DNA of 64,000 nt from Bifidobacterium dentium JCM 1195 = DSM 20436 (lineage in GTDB: Bacteria; Actinomycetota; Actinomycetes; Actinomycetales; Bifidobacteriaceae): contig NZ_AP012326.1 in NCBI RefSeq assembly GCF_001042595.1, positions 2,480,001-2,544,000 of the forward strand. The letters are read 5' to 3'. Both the position numbers and the translations under genes were made by a program. Shown here piece after piece: positions 36,083 through 45,655 of the stretch (its first letter is position 1; each line of letters opens with the position of its first letter). The notes under the pieces were generated by a model. It ran no database searches, was not told the DNA's origin, and saw nothing but the letters and a program-made list of their open reading frames with translations.

Positions 36083-36719
36083 CCTTCCTCACCCACCTTT
36101 GAGTAGGAAATGACATCCTTTGCAGTTCGCTTCTTCTCTCTCAAGACGGCAGCTACGCCACCCGATTTACTGACGTATCCTATGGATACAGGAAATAACG
36201 GTAACCTTTACAGTCATGAAAATCTATGAAACAAAAAATCCTCTACCCCCCCCCAGCAAGATATTTTTTATTAGTTGAATTTACTTAAGGGGTTCATCAC
36301 CACCAGAAAAGACATTGTGCCAACGTTTTCAAAAAGCGCCCTCGACCACCAAAGGGGTTGATTGTTTCTCATGCGCCCATCCACCCCCGGCGTGTCACGC
36401 GACACCTACCTGCAAAACGTTTCATTCTTTTGCAGAAAACATCCCCCTAGTACAACCGTGCATCACACCCTTTACCACCCGATGCACCCTTGGCAAGATG
36501 GTGTTCCAATCGACGTCAACGCCATTGACCCATGTCAAAGTACCAGATATAAGAGAAATGCAAGGTCGCGAAATCCGTAACCTTCACTCCCACGCAATGC
36601 CTTCAGCAAACCGGAGACAACCCGAGCGGACATAAGTGCCAAAGCCTAAAATCGCAAGATTTACCACGAAACGGGGCCTGTCCCATGCCAGTCCCGCAAA
36701 ACGTCAACTTAAGACCAAC
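36083..36719. promoter_or_regulatory. Pilus upstream region with G9 tract and operator-like sites
   Basis: No gene is supported here. On the minus strand a run of nine G (plus-strand C at 36246-36254) lies 182 bp before the tip-adhesin start, outside any open frame that could join it. CTGCAAAA (36410-36417) is inverted as TTTTGCAG (36428-36435) around CGTTTC, and GCCAACGTTTTC at 36319-36330 has the AACGTT core of LacI operators. The locus therefore has a slippage-prone tract and possible sugar-responsive control. Confidence 0.55.
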
Positions 36720-37751
36720 CTAGCTCTGATTGCCACCATACACGGAATCGGTGCCGCGCAGCACCAATTGGGCGCGAACCACTTCATGCGGGGTTTCCAC
36801 GCTCTCGCCTGCGATGAGCTTCATGGCCTTATGCGCGGCAAGACGCCCCATGGCAAACGGATCCTGACGCATGGTGGTCAAGTTCACCGTATCGGCGTAC
36901 GGCGAATCATCGAATCCGATAATCGAAAAGTCACGTGGCGTACGATGCCCATAACGATCAAGCTTCAGTACCAATGGGATGGCCATCATATCGGTCTGAC
37001 AGCAAATCGCGTCGGGAAACTCGTCCAGCGCCAGCAATGCCGTCAGCGCCGAATCCGCAAATGTCTTGCCACGCGGAACGGCAAGCACCTGCCATGTGAA
37101 CTGATGCGTGGCCTCGGCCATCTTGCAGGCGCGAACGAAGCCCTGCCCTCGGGCGTCAATGGAGGAATTGATCGAATCAATCGCCTCGGAGCACACGTAT
37201 ATCAGGTTTTTGTGTCCCAGACTGATCAGATGCTGTGCGGCGGTGAACATACCGGCCTCGTCATCGATACTGATGCTTGCGTCAAAACCGGCCGCGGAGG
37301 GAGTATTGATACCGATGATCGGCACATGAATCCGCTTGAGCTGCTCGACTTCCTGCGGCTCGATGGCGAACGATGCCACGAACACGGCGTCGACGTTACG
37401 GCGTACCGGCAGGTTGGTGAAGAAATCACGGCGGTTCTCGGCCGTATCGATGTGCTGGAACAAGGAAATGTCGTAGCCGGCTTCATGCATCACGGCATTG
37501 ATGCCCGCAAACACTTCGGTGTTGAACCAGCTGGTGATCTCCTCGTTCATGAGCAAGGCCACACGGTACGTCTGCCCGGATTTCAGCGAGGTCGCGGAAC
37601 GGGAAATGTTGAAGTCCAACTTATCGGCCGTTTCCAGTACCTTGCGCCTGGTGCGCTCGGAAACGAGCTCGGGACGCGTGAACGCGCGAGAGACTGTCGA
37701 AATCGATACTCCCGCGGCTTTGGCCACCTCACGAATGCCAGCCTTATCCAT
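36720..37751 (-). CDS. LacI-family regulator (MalR-like paralogue)
   Basis: 343 residues from MDKAGIREVAKAAGVSIS; AAAGGGG stands 5 nt upstream, whereas the 43 extra upstream codons do not look like protein. HTH at 3-24, hinge ISRSATSLKSGQTYRVALL, effector domain (DAVFVASFAIEPQEVEQL, IIGINTPSAAGFDASISIDDEAG, DFSIIGFDDSPYADTVNLTTMRQDP). It is a close paralogue of the regulators at 25680 and 54412. No sugar genes are directly coupled; the pullulanase/maltodextrin operon 1.8 kb upstream is the nearest candidate target. Regulation of the pilus locus downstream is another possibility. Confidence 0.9.
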   Translation of the reverse strand: MDKAGIREVAKAAGVSISTVSRAFTRPELVSERTRRKVLETADKLDFNISRSATSLKSGQTYRVALLMNEEITSWFNTEVFAGINAVMHEAGYDISLFQHIDTAENRRDFFTNLPVRRNVDAVFVASFAIEPQEVEQLKRIHVPIIGINTPSAAGFDASISIDDEAGMFTAAQHLISLGHKNLIYVCSEAIDSINSSIDARGQGFVRACKMAEATHQFTWQVLAVPRGKTFADSALTALLALDEFPDAICCQTDMMAIPLVLKLDRYGHRTPRDFSIIGFDDSPYADTVNLTTMRQDPFAMGRLAAHKAMKLIAGESVETPHEVVRAQLVLRGTDSVYGGNQS

Positions 37752-37907
37752 GTCGGCCCCTTTGCGACTTGCGGCACTGCCGCCACGCCCGTCATGGACG
37801 CATGATGGCGACGATGCCCCTCTTGATACTGATTCCATCATACTGCGAACGTTGTCAAAAACGAACCAGCATTCTTGCAATCCTTACGAATCGAAATCTC
37901 ATACGGA

Positions 37908-38702
37908 TCATGCCGCCAACGCACACACCAGCAGCAAGACCGGGTATAACGCATAGAACACCCACTTGTCCCACGCATGCCTATAGCCGAGTTTGCCGTT
38001 ATGGAAATGAGTGAACAGCACACCGAAACCCGGAGCAATCATCATCACCGCACCGAACAGGCCGGCAGTGAGCATCATCGTGTTCTCATATTTGCGCATG
38101 AGGGTGAAAATCAACACGAAACCAAGCGTCACCGCTCCTAGGCTCATCAGGTGCTGACGCAATCCGACGCGCAACAGCAAGTCCCAGAGCAGACCGATCA
38201 GCACCATCACGACGGAAAGAATCCAACGCATAGCGCCCTGATGGCGTTCAGCAATCCAATCCATCAAGGCAAGCACCGCCAATGCTATGAACAGACCAAA
38301 CACGGGATTCTGCGAACCCAAGTCGAACGCACGCCCCGACGTGGCCATGTCATACGGCACTTCGCAGACCAACGCCAGCACGAACAGCTCCATGCCATAT
38401 ATCACCCGGCTATGCGTGTGCTCATACCCTCGCACCAGCAGCCAAGCGTACATCGGCACCGCACACCACGACACCACTTCGCATAGCACCATCGCGGTCA
38501 ACGAACCCATATCGTTCGTGTTCGAGCCGAACAGCAACGGCACGAGCGTGGTACTTGCCGCGGAAAGGAACAGGAAGAAACCGCCGATCGTCTTGAGTCC
38601 GAACGTGGTCAGGCCACGTCCGCGGCGCCGCCTGCGCGAGCCGCCGAAACCGATCTGCTCGGTGCTATCGTTTCCTTCGCCGTGCTCGGCGTATCCTTCC
38701 AT
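37908..38702 (-). CDS. TraX-family membrane protein
   Basis: 264 residues from MEGYAEHG, with GAGGAGG 6 nt upstream. An N-terminal hydrophilic Arg/Gly-rich stretch precedes LTTFGLKTIGGFFLFLSAAS and six or more further membrane segments, including WCAVPMYAWLLVRGYEHT and FALALVCEVPYD-like LVLALVCEVPYDMATSGRAF. TraX acts as F-pilin N-acetyltransferase on F plasmids; chromosomal homologues in Gram-positive bacteria are of unknown role, possibly acylation of surface molecules. Gap of 11 bp to the upstream HAD gene suggests a two-gene operon. Confidence 0.8.
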   Translation of the reverse strand: MEGYAEHGEGNDSTEQIGFGGSRRRRRGRGLTTFGLKTIGGFFLFLSAASTTLVPLLFGSNTNDMGSLTAMVLCEVVSWCAVPMYAWLLVRGYEHTHSRVIYGMELFVLALVCEVPYDMATSGRAFDLGSQNPVFGLFIALAVLALMDWIAERHQGAMRWILSVVMVLIGLLWDLLLRVGLRQHLMSLGAVTLGFVLIFTLMRKYENTMMLTAGLFGAVMMIAPGFGVLFTHFHNGKLGYRHAWDKWVFYALYPVLLLVCALAA

Positions 38703-38713
38703 GACCATCCTCC

Positions 38714-39505
38714 TCAGGTGTTCAGCACGTAGTCAAGCAACCCGTCATAGTCCGCTCCTGTGAACGAACATACCGCATGACGCGAAACGACCGGATCATG
38801 CGTCGGTGATATTTCCGTACGGAAATACGCGCCGTCGATGCCGGCCGCGGCTGCGCCGATGATGTCGTTGGTCTCGTCGTTGCCGACCATGAGTGACCGT
38901 TCGGCGGTGACGAGCTCGCGGTCGAGCGCTGACATGTACAAGTCGCGCGCGGGCTTGCGCATGCCCTCCTCGCTGGAGATGATCACATCGTCAAGCACAT
39001 CGGCAAGCCCCGTCATCTCCAACTCAGGTCGGGTATAGCAAGATTGCGCATTGCTCAGCAGCACCACTCCCACGCCTGCTTCCCGCAGTCGCCCGATCAT
39101 ATCGAGCGCACCTTGGTAGAGTCGGATCATGCCGGTACTGCCCTGACGGAACGCCCAAGCCGCCTGTGCCGCCGCCTGCGGGAGTGGCAGAATCCGTTCA
39201 ACCTCGTCGGCTTGGTCGATGAGCAGCGAACGATAGACCGGGAGAATATCGAACTCCCTCCAATCGTCCCGCACGGTACTGCGATTGGCTTGGCGCAGCA
39301 TCTCACCCGCCTCGAGTCGCGCAAAGCGGCCACGCAACGCTTCCACCGATTCGTATTCGACGCCGAATCCCCGCAACTTCTCATACAACGCCTGCCAGGC
39401 GGTTTCGGACCGTTCGTCGGTGCGAATATCGATCAGCGTTCCATACAGATCGAAGAACACCACTTGATAACGTGGCCCCCTTGTCATCAACGCCGCATCG
39501 TTCAT
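38714..39505 (-). CDS. HAD-superfamily hydrolase
   Basis: 263 residues from MNDAALMTRG, with AAAGGA 6 nt upstream. Motif I VVFFDLYGTLIDIRTDE near residue 15, motif II VVLLSNAQSC, motif III with Lys in SSEEGMRKPARDLYMSAL, and motif IV LMVGNDETNDIIGAAAAG. The helical cap identifies subclass I, acting on phosphomonoesters of small metabolites. Probably co-transcribed with the TraX-like gene. Substrate not predictable. Confidence 0.88.
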   Translation of the reverse strand: MNDAALMTRGPRYQVVFFDLYGTLIDIRTDERSETAWQALYEKLRGFGVEYESVEALRGRFARLEAGEMLRQANRSTVRDDWREFDILPVYRSLLIDQADEVERILPLPQAAAQAAWAFRQGSTGMIRLYQGALDMIGRLREAGVGVVLLSNAQSCYTRPELEMTGLADVLDDVIISSEEGMRKPARDLYMSALDRELVTAERSLMVGNDETNDIIGAAAAGIDGAYFRTEISPTHDPVVSRHAVCSFTGADYDGLLDYVLNT

Positions 39506-39533
39506 AATCCGTCCTTTCGTCATGGAGACCATT

Positions 39534-41582
39534 TCAGCGGAGCTGCCAGATTGCAAACGTATGCGGCGGCACCACGATATAGTCACCATCACCTGCATCG
39601 ATCGTGACGCCCATCTGGCCGGAACTCAGCACGGCGCACCACTGCTTGTTGCTCCACCCGTCTCCCGCAACCGCGATGTCCGCGACATTGATGGCGATCG
39701 GCGTATCCTCGGGATTGGCGAAAACCGCATACCCGTTGACACGGAATACCAGCTCGTCCCCCGGCGTGGTGACGATGCTGCGTTGCGCATCGAACCAGTC
39801 GGGATTCTCCTTGCGCAATGCGATCAGACGGGCATAATAGTCAATCATGTCGCGCATCTGGTAGGCATGATTCCAGTCGAGCCAGTTGAGTTCGTGGGAG
39901 GAATCATAGGAATCCTCATTGCCATATTTGGTGCGTGCGAACTCTTCGCCGGAGAGCATGAACGGCAGACCTGCGGAGGTCAATATGATGCCGGCCGCCA
40001 TACGATTCGCCGCCATGATGCGCCGTACCGCGACGCGCTCCTCTTCATTCAAGGGACGCGCGTCGTAGATACCGGAGGTGACGGCCGCTCTGGCAACGGC
40101 AGATGACTCGACCCTGTCGGAGCCATTTGAGGCAGCCACGGCTGCCGCGGCCTCACCGCGTATGCTCGCACACAGCTTGTCCCACAACGTCAGATCGTCA
40201 TGCGCCGAAACGTACTGCACGATCTGCCCTGCCTCACCCTCCGGCCGCGGCGAGGTACGCCACGCATTCACCGCTTGGCGAATCTTGCGCGCGGTGGCAT
40301 GCTCGCCGCCGTTCACGAAGCCCGGACGGTTCGAATAGAACACATGGCCTTTGATGGTGTCGCGCGTAGTGTCGCAGAAGTGCCCGATACGCTTGTCCAG
40401 CAATCGTAGGCCTTTCTTGTCGGCCAGCACGGTACCCGGCAACGGCGCGGATGCTCCGGCAGCCCACGGTTCGCCGTACATGATGATGTCCCTGCCACGC
40501 TCCGGAATCTCATCCAAGGCGGCACGCACGGCGTTCATGGTGTCGACGTCGATCAGCCCCATCAGATCGAACCGGAACCCGTCGATGTGGTATTCGCGCG
40601 CCCAGTATGTCACGGATTCCACTACGAAACGGCGAAACATCGCGCGTTCGGTGGCCATGTCGCAACCGCAGCTGGAACCGTTGGCAAGCGCCCCGTTCGG
40701 TTTGCGGCGCAGGAAGTATTCCGGCACGGACCGCTCGAACCAGTTGTCGGGTGAGAACATGTGGTTATAGACCACATCCATGATCACTTTGAAGCCGGCG
40801 TCATGCAACGCCTGCACCATCTGCTTGCACTCACGGATGCGCACGGCCCCGTCATACGGATTGGTCGCGTACGAGCCTTCCGGAACGTTGTAGTTAACCG
40901 GATCATAACCCCAGTTATAACGATTGCAGGTGGTTTCGTCTACGGAACCATAGTCGTGCAACGGCATCAACTGCACCGCCGTGACGCCGAGTCGTTTCAG
41001 ATAGGCGATACCCGTCGGAAAATCGGGATGGCCGTCCAAGGAAGTGTCGGCATCGGTGAAGGCAAGATACTTGCCGCGATGGGATTCCGGAAAACCGCCC
41101 GCCGGATCATTGCTGAAGTCTCCGACGTGCGTCTCCCACACGATCGTCTGCGACAGCGGTATTTCAGGCATATGGTCATGATCCCACCCCTCGGGGTCGG
41201 TGCGGGGCAGGTCGACCACCATGCTGCGCCGGCCGTTCACGCCGGCCGCACGAGCCCATGGATCCGCGACACGATCGATCGATCCGCATTCACGGTGAAT
41301 CAAAAAATCGTAGTAGACGCCATGCTTGTTGTCCGCAAAATCATAGACCCATGAACCATCCGTCTGCGGACGCATCGGGTATTGCCCAATCAACGCGTCG
41401 CCGCGTTCACCCATGGAGCCGTGTGTAAACAGCCTCAGCGTCACCTTATCGGCCGCAGGCGCCCAGAGAGCGAACTGGGTGCCGGCAGGCGAAACCACGG
41501 CACCCAGTTGCCGTTCCAGACACAGCGGGAACGGTTCGGCGACGCTCGTATTCGGCTGTTCGTAGCTGGTTACGAGCGTCAT
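39534..41582 (-). CDS. pulA: Type I pullulanase / debranching enzyme (GH13_14)
   Basis: 682 residues, no signal peptide, so it debranches imported alpha-glucan or glycogen inside the cell by cleaving alpha-1,6 bonds. N-terminal CBM48 (GTQFALWAPAADKVTLRLF, from about 34), the type I pullulanase signature YNWGYDPVNYNVPEGSY, then the GH13 regions DVVYNHMF, GFRFDLMGLID (nucleophile Asp), MYGEPWAAG (acid/base Glu) and SAHDDLTLWDK. A C-terminal beta domain ends at TFAIWQLR. Directly behind two maltodextrin permeases (4-bp gap), last gene of that operon, which is unusual placement and ties it to imported branched maltodextrins. Confidence 0.93.
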   Translation of the reverse strand: MTLVTSYEQPNTSVAEPFPLCLERQLGAVVSPAGTQFALWAPAADKVTLRLFTHGSMGERGDALIGQYPMRPQTDGSWVYDFADNKHGVYYDFLIHRECGSIDRVADPWARAAGVNGRRSMVVDLPRTDPEGWDHDHMPEIPLSQTIVWETHVGDFSNDPAGGFPESHRGKYLAFTDADTSLDGHPDFPTGIAYLKRLGVTAVQLMPLHDYGSVDETTCNRYNWGYDPVNYNVPEGSYATNPYDGAVRIRECKQMVQALHDAGFKVIMDVVYNHMFSPDNWFERSVPEYFLRRKPNGALANGSSCGCDMATERAMFRRFVVESVTYWAREYHIDGFRFDLMGLIDVDTMNAVRAALDEIPERGRDIIMYGEPWAAGASAPLPGTVLADKKGLRLLDKRIGHFCDTTRDTIKGHVFYSNRPGFVNGGEHATARKIRQAVNAWRTSPRPEGEAGQIVQYVSAHDDLTLWDKLCASIRGEAAAAVAASNGSDRVESSAVARAAVTSGIYDARPLNEEERVAVRRIMAANRMAAGIILTSAGLPFMLSGEEFARTKYGNEDSYDSSHELNWLDWNHAYQMRDMIDYYARLIALRKENPDWFDAQRSIVTTPGDELVFRVNGYAVFANPEDTPIAINVADIAVAGDGWSNKQWCAVLSSGQMGVTIDAGDGDYIVVPPHTFAIWQLR

Positions 41583-41586
41583 TACA

Positions 41587-42486
41587 TCATCCCTTCACGG
41601 AACCCGCCATGGATTCCTGGTAGAAGCGCTGCATCAAGATGAACAGGATGGCGATCGGAATGGAGATCACGACCGCAGCCGCCGCGAAGCGGGCATACCA
41701 GTTCTGGATGTATTCCTTCTGCAGCATGAGCCACAGGCCCAATGCCACGGTGTAGTTGGACTGCGTGCGGCAGATCACCTTGGCCATGACGAAGTCGAGC
41801 CACGGACCCAAGAAGCCGATGATGGCCTGATAGACGATCATGGGCTTGCAGATCGGGATGATGATCTTGTAGAACACCTGGAACCGGGTGCAGCCGTCAA
41901 GCAGCGCAGCCTCGTCAAGCGAGGTCGGAATGGTGTCCATATAGCCCTTCATCACGTAGAAGCCCGCGCCGGTACCGGCCGAGTAGACCAGAATCAGGGC
42001 GACGATCGTCATGTTGCCATCGGCCAGGCCCATGGCCTTGAGAATGAAGTAGATGGCGGTGACGGCCATGATGCTCGGGAACATGCCCAAAATCAGCACG
42101 ACGTTCATGAAGGTCTTACGCACGCGGAAACGCATGCGGCTCATGCAGTACGCCACGGACAAGACGAAGATCACCGAGATGACGCAGGTGAAGCACGCGA
42201 TGATGAACGTGGTCGTGAACATCTTCGGGAAGTTCAGCACGTTACGGTCGGTGAACAGCACCTTATAGTTCTCGAGCGTCCATTCCTTCGGGAAGAAGCT
42301 GCTGGTATACGGTGCGGTGTTCTTATTGAACGATTCCGCGAACACCCACACGATCGGAACGAGCCAGATGACCGCCAGTACCGCCAGGAACAGATGGGCC
42401 GCGATGTCGCCGACGATGCGGCGCTTCTTCTGGTCGTGCAAAAGGCCGTGGCTTTCGACTTCGGCTACGGAGTGCTTGTTGCTCAT
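41587..42486 (-). CDS. malG: Maltodextrin ABC transporter permease, MalG type
   Basis: 299 residues, six membrane segments; the first (LFLAVLAVIWLVPIVWVFAE) follows a 30-residue cytoplasmic tail. EAA loop SLDEAALLDGCTRFQVFYKIIIP. Its ATG overlaps the MalF-type gene by 4 bp. Specificity for maltose/maltodextrins is inferred from the pullulanase and GH13/GH77 genes around it. Confidence 0.9.
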   Translation of the reverse strand: MSNKHSVAEVESHGLLHDQKKRRIVGDIAAHLFLAVLAVIWLVPIVWVFAESFNKNTAPYTSSFFPKEWTLENYKVLFTDRNVLNFPKMFTTTFIIACFTCVISVIFVLSVAYCMSRMRFRVRKTFMNVVLILGMFPSIMAVTAIYFILKAMGLADGNMTIVALILVYSAGTGAGFYVMKGYMDTIPTSLDEAALLDGCTRFQVFYKIIIPICKPMIVYQAIIGFLGPWLDFVMAKVICRTQSNYTVALGLWLMLQKEYIQNWYARFAAAAVVISIPIAILFILMQRFYQESMAGSVKG

Positions 42487-43886
42487 CGGAATGCCTCCTC
42501 ATTCTTGTAGGAGCCGGAATTGCGGTAGGTGATCAGCGAGACCACGGCCAGCACGACGAAGGTCATGATGCCGATGACGGCACCCAGGTTGTAGTCCTGC
42601 TTGTCGACGGTCAGCTTGTACAGCCAGGTGATCAACAGGTCGGTCTTGCCGGCGGAGTCGCCCAGCGGCGTCGGATCGCCGGCGGACAACAGGTAGATCA
42701 CGTTGAAGTTGTTCACGTTGCCGGTGAAGGTGGTGATCAGGTACGGAGTGAGCACGAAGATGATATATGGCATGGTAATCTTCGTGAAGATCTGCCACCA
42801 GTTGGCGCCGTCGATCTTTGCGGCCTCGTACTGGTCGGCCGGAATGTTCTGCAGAATGCCGGTAATCTGCATGATGGTGTACGGGATACCGACCCACAGA
42901 TTGATGACGATGACGGTGACGCGGGCCCACGTGGCGTTCGTGAAGAACGGCAGTGGATCAGTAATCCAGCCCCATGTCTGCAACATGCGATTGACCGCGC
43001 CCTGCGGCTGGAGCATGGTGTGCATGACCAGCAAGGACACGAATTGCGGCACGGCGATCGACATGGAGAAGCATGCACGCCAGAAGCCCTTGCCGCGAGT
43101 GGTCTTGCGGTTGATGATCATGGCCACGAACATGCCGAGGAAGAAGTTCAGGAACGTGGCGAAGAACGCCCACACCAAGGTCCAGATCAGCACTCGGACG
43201 AACAGTCCGGCATTGACGGTGCCGCCGCTGTTGGAGAATACGGTGGCGAAGTTCTTCAGGCCGACCCAATCGAAAAGAACCAGATTCTTATGGTCATAGC
43301 TGGTGAATGCCATGGAGATCATGAAGATCAACGGCAGCACGGTGAAGACCGCAATACCCAGCGTAGGCAGGAACATCAGCAACAGGTGCGCCTTGGCGTC
43401 GAGCAATTCATGCACATCGTCCATGAAGCTCGGGGCCTTGCCGTTCTCCTGCATCTGGACCTGGGACTTGTAGGCAGCGCGCACGGATAGGATCCACAGC
43501 CCTACGAAGGCGACGCAAATCACGATGGAGCACACGCCATACAGCAGGATGACCACGGAACGATCAGGTTCGACGTACTCCCAGAAGCCGTCAACGAGCT
43601 TCTTGCCGCCCTTGTTTTCTCCTAGGCTCGGAATCTTGGACAGGTATCCGATGCCGCTGGTGAACAGGTACACAAAGAATGCGACTTCCAAAGCCAGCAT
43701 GGCAATGCCCTTGACATACTGCTTGCGAACGATGTTGCCCAGACCGAACACGATTGCGGAAAGCCTAGTGAATACATCACCTTTGGTCAATGCCGCCTTT
43801 ACCGTATATGGCGATGGGGGAACGTAATCAGCGCCTTGCTTCCGGCGGCGCTTCATCTCCCGGGGGGAAAGAGTTATTGCTGTCAT
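42483..43886 (-). CDS. malF: Maltodextrin ABC transporter permease, MalF type
   Basis: 467 residues from MTAITLSPREMKRR (AGAGGCGG upstream). Longer than the 290-residue CUT1 norm: two extra N-terminal membrane segments (GIAMLALEVAFFVYLFTSG and VVILLYGVCSIVICVAFVGLW) and a loop domain precede the six core segments, as in true MalF proteins. EAA loop QYEAAKIDGANWWQIFTKITMP. Two hairpins lie between it and the binding-protein gene. Confidence 0.9.
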   Translation of the reverse strand: MTAITLSPREMKRRRKQGADYVPPSPYTVKAALTKGDVFTRLSAIVFGLGNIVRKQYVKGIAMLALEVAFFVYLFTSGIGYLSKIPSLGENKGGKKLVDGFWEYVEPDRSVVILLYGVCSIVICVAFVGLWILSVRAAYKSQVQMQENGKAPSFMDDVHELLDAKAHLLLMFLPTLGIAVFTVLPLIFMISMAFTSYDHKNLVLFDWVGLKNFATVFSNSGGTVNAGLFVRVLIWTLVWAFFATFLNFFLGMFVAMIINRKTTRGKGFWRACFSMSIAVPQFVSLLVMHTMLQPQGAVNRMLQTWGWITDPLPFFTNATWARVTVIVINLWVGIPYTIMQITGILQNIPADQYEAAKIDGANWWQIFTKITMPYIIFVLTPYLITTFTGNVNNFNVIYLLSAGDPTPLGDSAGKTDLLITWLYKLTVDKQDYNLGAVIGIMTFVVLAVVSLITYRNSGSYKNEEAFR

Positions 43887-44056
43887 TTCGACCGCCTCTC
43901 TATTGGGAACGAACCATCTCACGCATGGAAGCGGATCCGCTCTGCCGTGCTTCATTGCGTGAAAGATTCGCGCTTACATAAAAAGGCCTTGCTTTCCGGA
44001 CAAGGGGAAGGAGAATTGAAAACCTTGCCCGGGAATGCAAAGCGTAAAGGAGGAGT

Positions 44057-44143
44057 GAGTCATGGTGCCGAAATCATAGGAGGCATCATGACTCGCAATG
44101 CGTCCAGTGTGGTCGGTGGTCGGCGAATGCATCGCCGACCACC
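44057..44143 (-). promoter_or_regulatory. Two stem-loops between malE-like and malF-like genes
   Basis: GAGTCATG (44057-44064) pairs with CATGACTC (44087-44094), continued by TGCC/GGCA; GGTGGTCGGCGA (44115-44126) pairs with TCGCCGACCACC (44132-44143). The second is 36 bp after the binding-protein stop. AATATTCAGTTATTG follows at about 44147, a sequence also seen after other genes of the window. No gene lies in 43887-44178. Confidence 0.68.
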
Positions 44144-44178
44144 GCAATATTCAGTTATTGTTGTCTGCCATCACCGAT

Positions 44179-45417
44179 TCACTCGGCGATGGTGCCCTTG
44201 GCCTGGGTGACCCAATCCTGGTACTTGGAAGCGGCGTTGTCCTTGGTGATTTCCTTGTTGACCAGAGCCTTGCCGAAGGTCTCGGCCGGAGTCCACCAGT
44301 CGTTCATGCCGGCCAGACCGGACTGCAGGATTGCGGTGTTGGCCATGGTATCGGCCTGGGCCTGAGCCGCGATATCATCCTTGGTGAGATCGGCCAAGGA
44401 CTTGTCGGTCGGCGGGATGGAACGCATCTCGTAATGCAGCTTCTGGGATTCGGTGGAGCCAAGGTAGGCTGCGAACTGAGCGGCGGCCTTGGTGTTCTTG
44501 GCGTTCGGATTGTAGGCGACGGCCTTGGTGGCCGCGAAGGACTTCATCTGCTTCTTCTGGCCGTTCACGGTGAAGGTCGGCAGCTGGGTGGCGGCGTAGT
44601 TGTCGCCCAGGGCTTCCTTGACGTCTTTGGCGGACCAGGTGCCGGAGAAGAGCACGTCGGCGGAGCCGTCCTTGATGGCGGCCAGACCGGAGGCGCCATC
44701 ATCGTTGCTGAAGTTCGGGTTGGCAACCACGTCGACCAGGTAGGAAGTGATGTCGGCGCCATCCTTCGGGAAGACCATGCCGGCCTTCTCGTCGTTGCCG
44801 GACTTGCCGAACAGGGTCAGACCATCGAAGAAGCCGTTGATGTACCAGGAATTGGACATCGGGAAGGTGACCTTGGCCTTGGCGAGCATGGCGTCGAAGT
44901 CCTTGGCCTCGTCCGCGGTGATCTTGGACTTGTTGTAGTACATGAACCAGGTGTTGTCGGTGTACGGCACGCCGTAGAGCTTGCCGTCGGTGCCGGTGAC
45001 GGAGTTGATTTCCAGATCGCCGTTCTGTTCCTTGACCTGCTTCTCGGCGTCGGTGCCCAGCTGTCCGATGCCACCCCGTTCGATGAGGGTGCCCAACTGA
45101 TCGGAAGCGAACATGTAGACATCCGCGGCGGAAGCCGGATCGGTGGCGACGTTCTTGGAAGCGTCGCCCTCGGAGACGACATCGTTCTTCCACGTGATCT
45201 TGTATTCCGGGTGAGCCTTGGCGAAGTTCTCTTCGACCTTACCCAGCCAATTGGAGTCCTTGGCCTGATCTTCCTGCGGAGCCCACACGCTCAGCGTGAT
45301 GGCTTCGGTGCCCGAAGAGCCCGAGGAGCCGTTGCTTCCGGAGCCGCACGCCGCAAGCGGTACCAGCATGGAGACAGCAGCCGTCAGTCCGATTGCCTTC
45401 TTCCAATCGATCTTCAT
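44179..45417 (-). CDS. malE: Maltose/maltodextrin-binding lipoprotein
   Basis: 412 residues from MKIDWKKAIGLTAAV (AAAGGAAG upstream). Lipobox LAAC with C24. The mature protein has the maltose-binding type features: LSVWAPQEDQAKDSNWLGKV, GKLYGVPYTDNTWFMYYNKS, an AFSGTWSAKD-like VLFSGTWSAKDVKEAL, and WTPAETFGKALVNKEI near the end. First gene of the malE-malF-malG-pulA operon, divergent from a GH13 gene with a TGCCAACGTTTGCA operator between. Confidence 0.9.
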   Translation of the reverse strand: MKIDWKKAIGLTAAVSMLVPLAACGSGSNGSSGSSGTEAITLSVWAPQEDQAKDSNWLGKVEENFAKAHPEYKITWKNDVVSEGDASKNVATDPASAADVYMFASDQLGTLIERGGIGQLGTDAEKQVKEQNGDLEINSVTGTDGKLYGVPYTDNTWFMYYNKSKITADEAKDFDAMLAKAKVTFPMSNSWYINGFFDGLTLFGKSGNDEKAGMVFPKDGADITSYLVDVVANPNFSNDDGASGLAAIKDGSADVLFSGTWSAKDVKEALGDNYAATQLPTFTVNGQKKQMKSFAATKAVAYNPNAKNTKAAAQFAAYLGSTESQKLHYEMRSIPPTDKSLADLTKDDIAAQAQADTMANTAILQSGLAGMNDWWTPAETFGKALVNKEITKDNAASKYQDWVTQAKGTIAE

Positions 45418-45577
45418 TGATCTTCCTTTCCTCACATAACCTGTGTTCCCTCAACACAGCCAGTATCAAGCGTTCGCTCAAGCTCTGCATACGTTCACAT
45501 CATCGTTTCACGGATAATTGCTGTCCGTCCTTGGAGCCACCGGGAGTGCATCAGTGATTGTCACTATACCACATTTC

Positions 45578-45591
45578 TGCCAACGTTTGCA
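45578..45591. promoter_or_regulatory. MalR/LacI-type operator between malE and the GH13 gene
   Basis: TGCCAACGTTTGCA, palindromic except for one pair, in the divergent control region; followed by CAATTTGCGG. Same AACGTT core as sites at 47279-47294 and 54341-54354. Confidence 0.7.
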
Positions 45592-45655
45592 ATTTGCGGT
45601 AGGATATTTTCATCGTCATCAGGCAAGCCGTATCTTTCCAAGGAGACACATCACC

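Noticed and set aside
36246..36254. G9 tract as part of the tip-adhesin coding sequence
   Set aside because: An in-frame TGA lies just before the start codon and ATGs upstream of the tract run into stops before reaching it.
44098..45420. Long plus-strand open frame opposite the maltose-binding protein gene
   Set aside because: Entirely antisense to a gene with clear lipobox and family motifs; Gly/Val/Leu-rich shadow.
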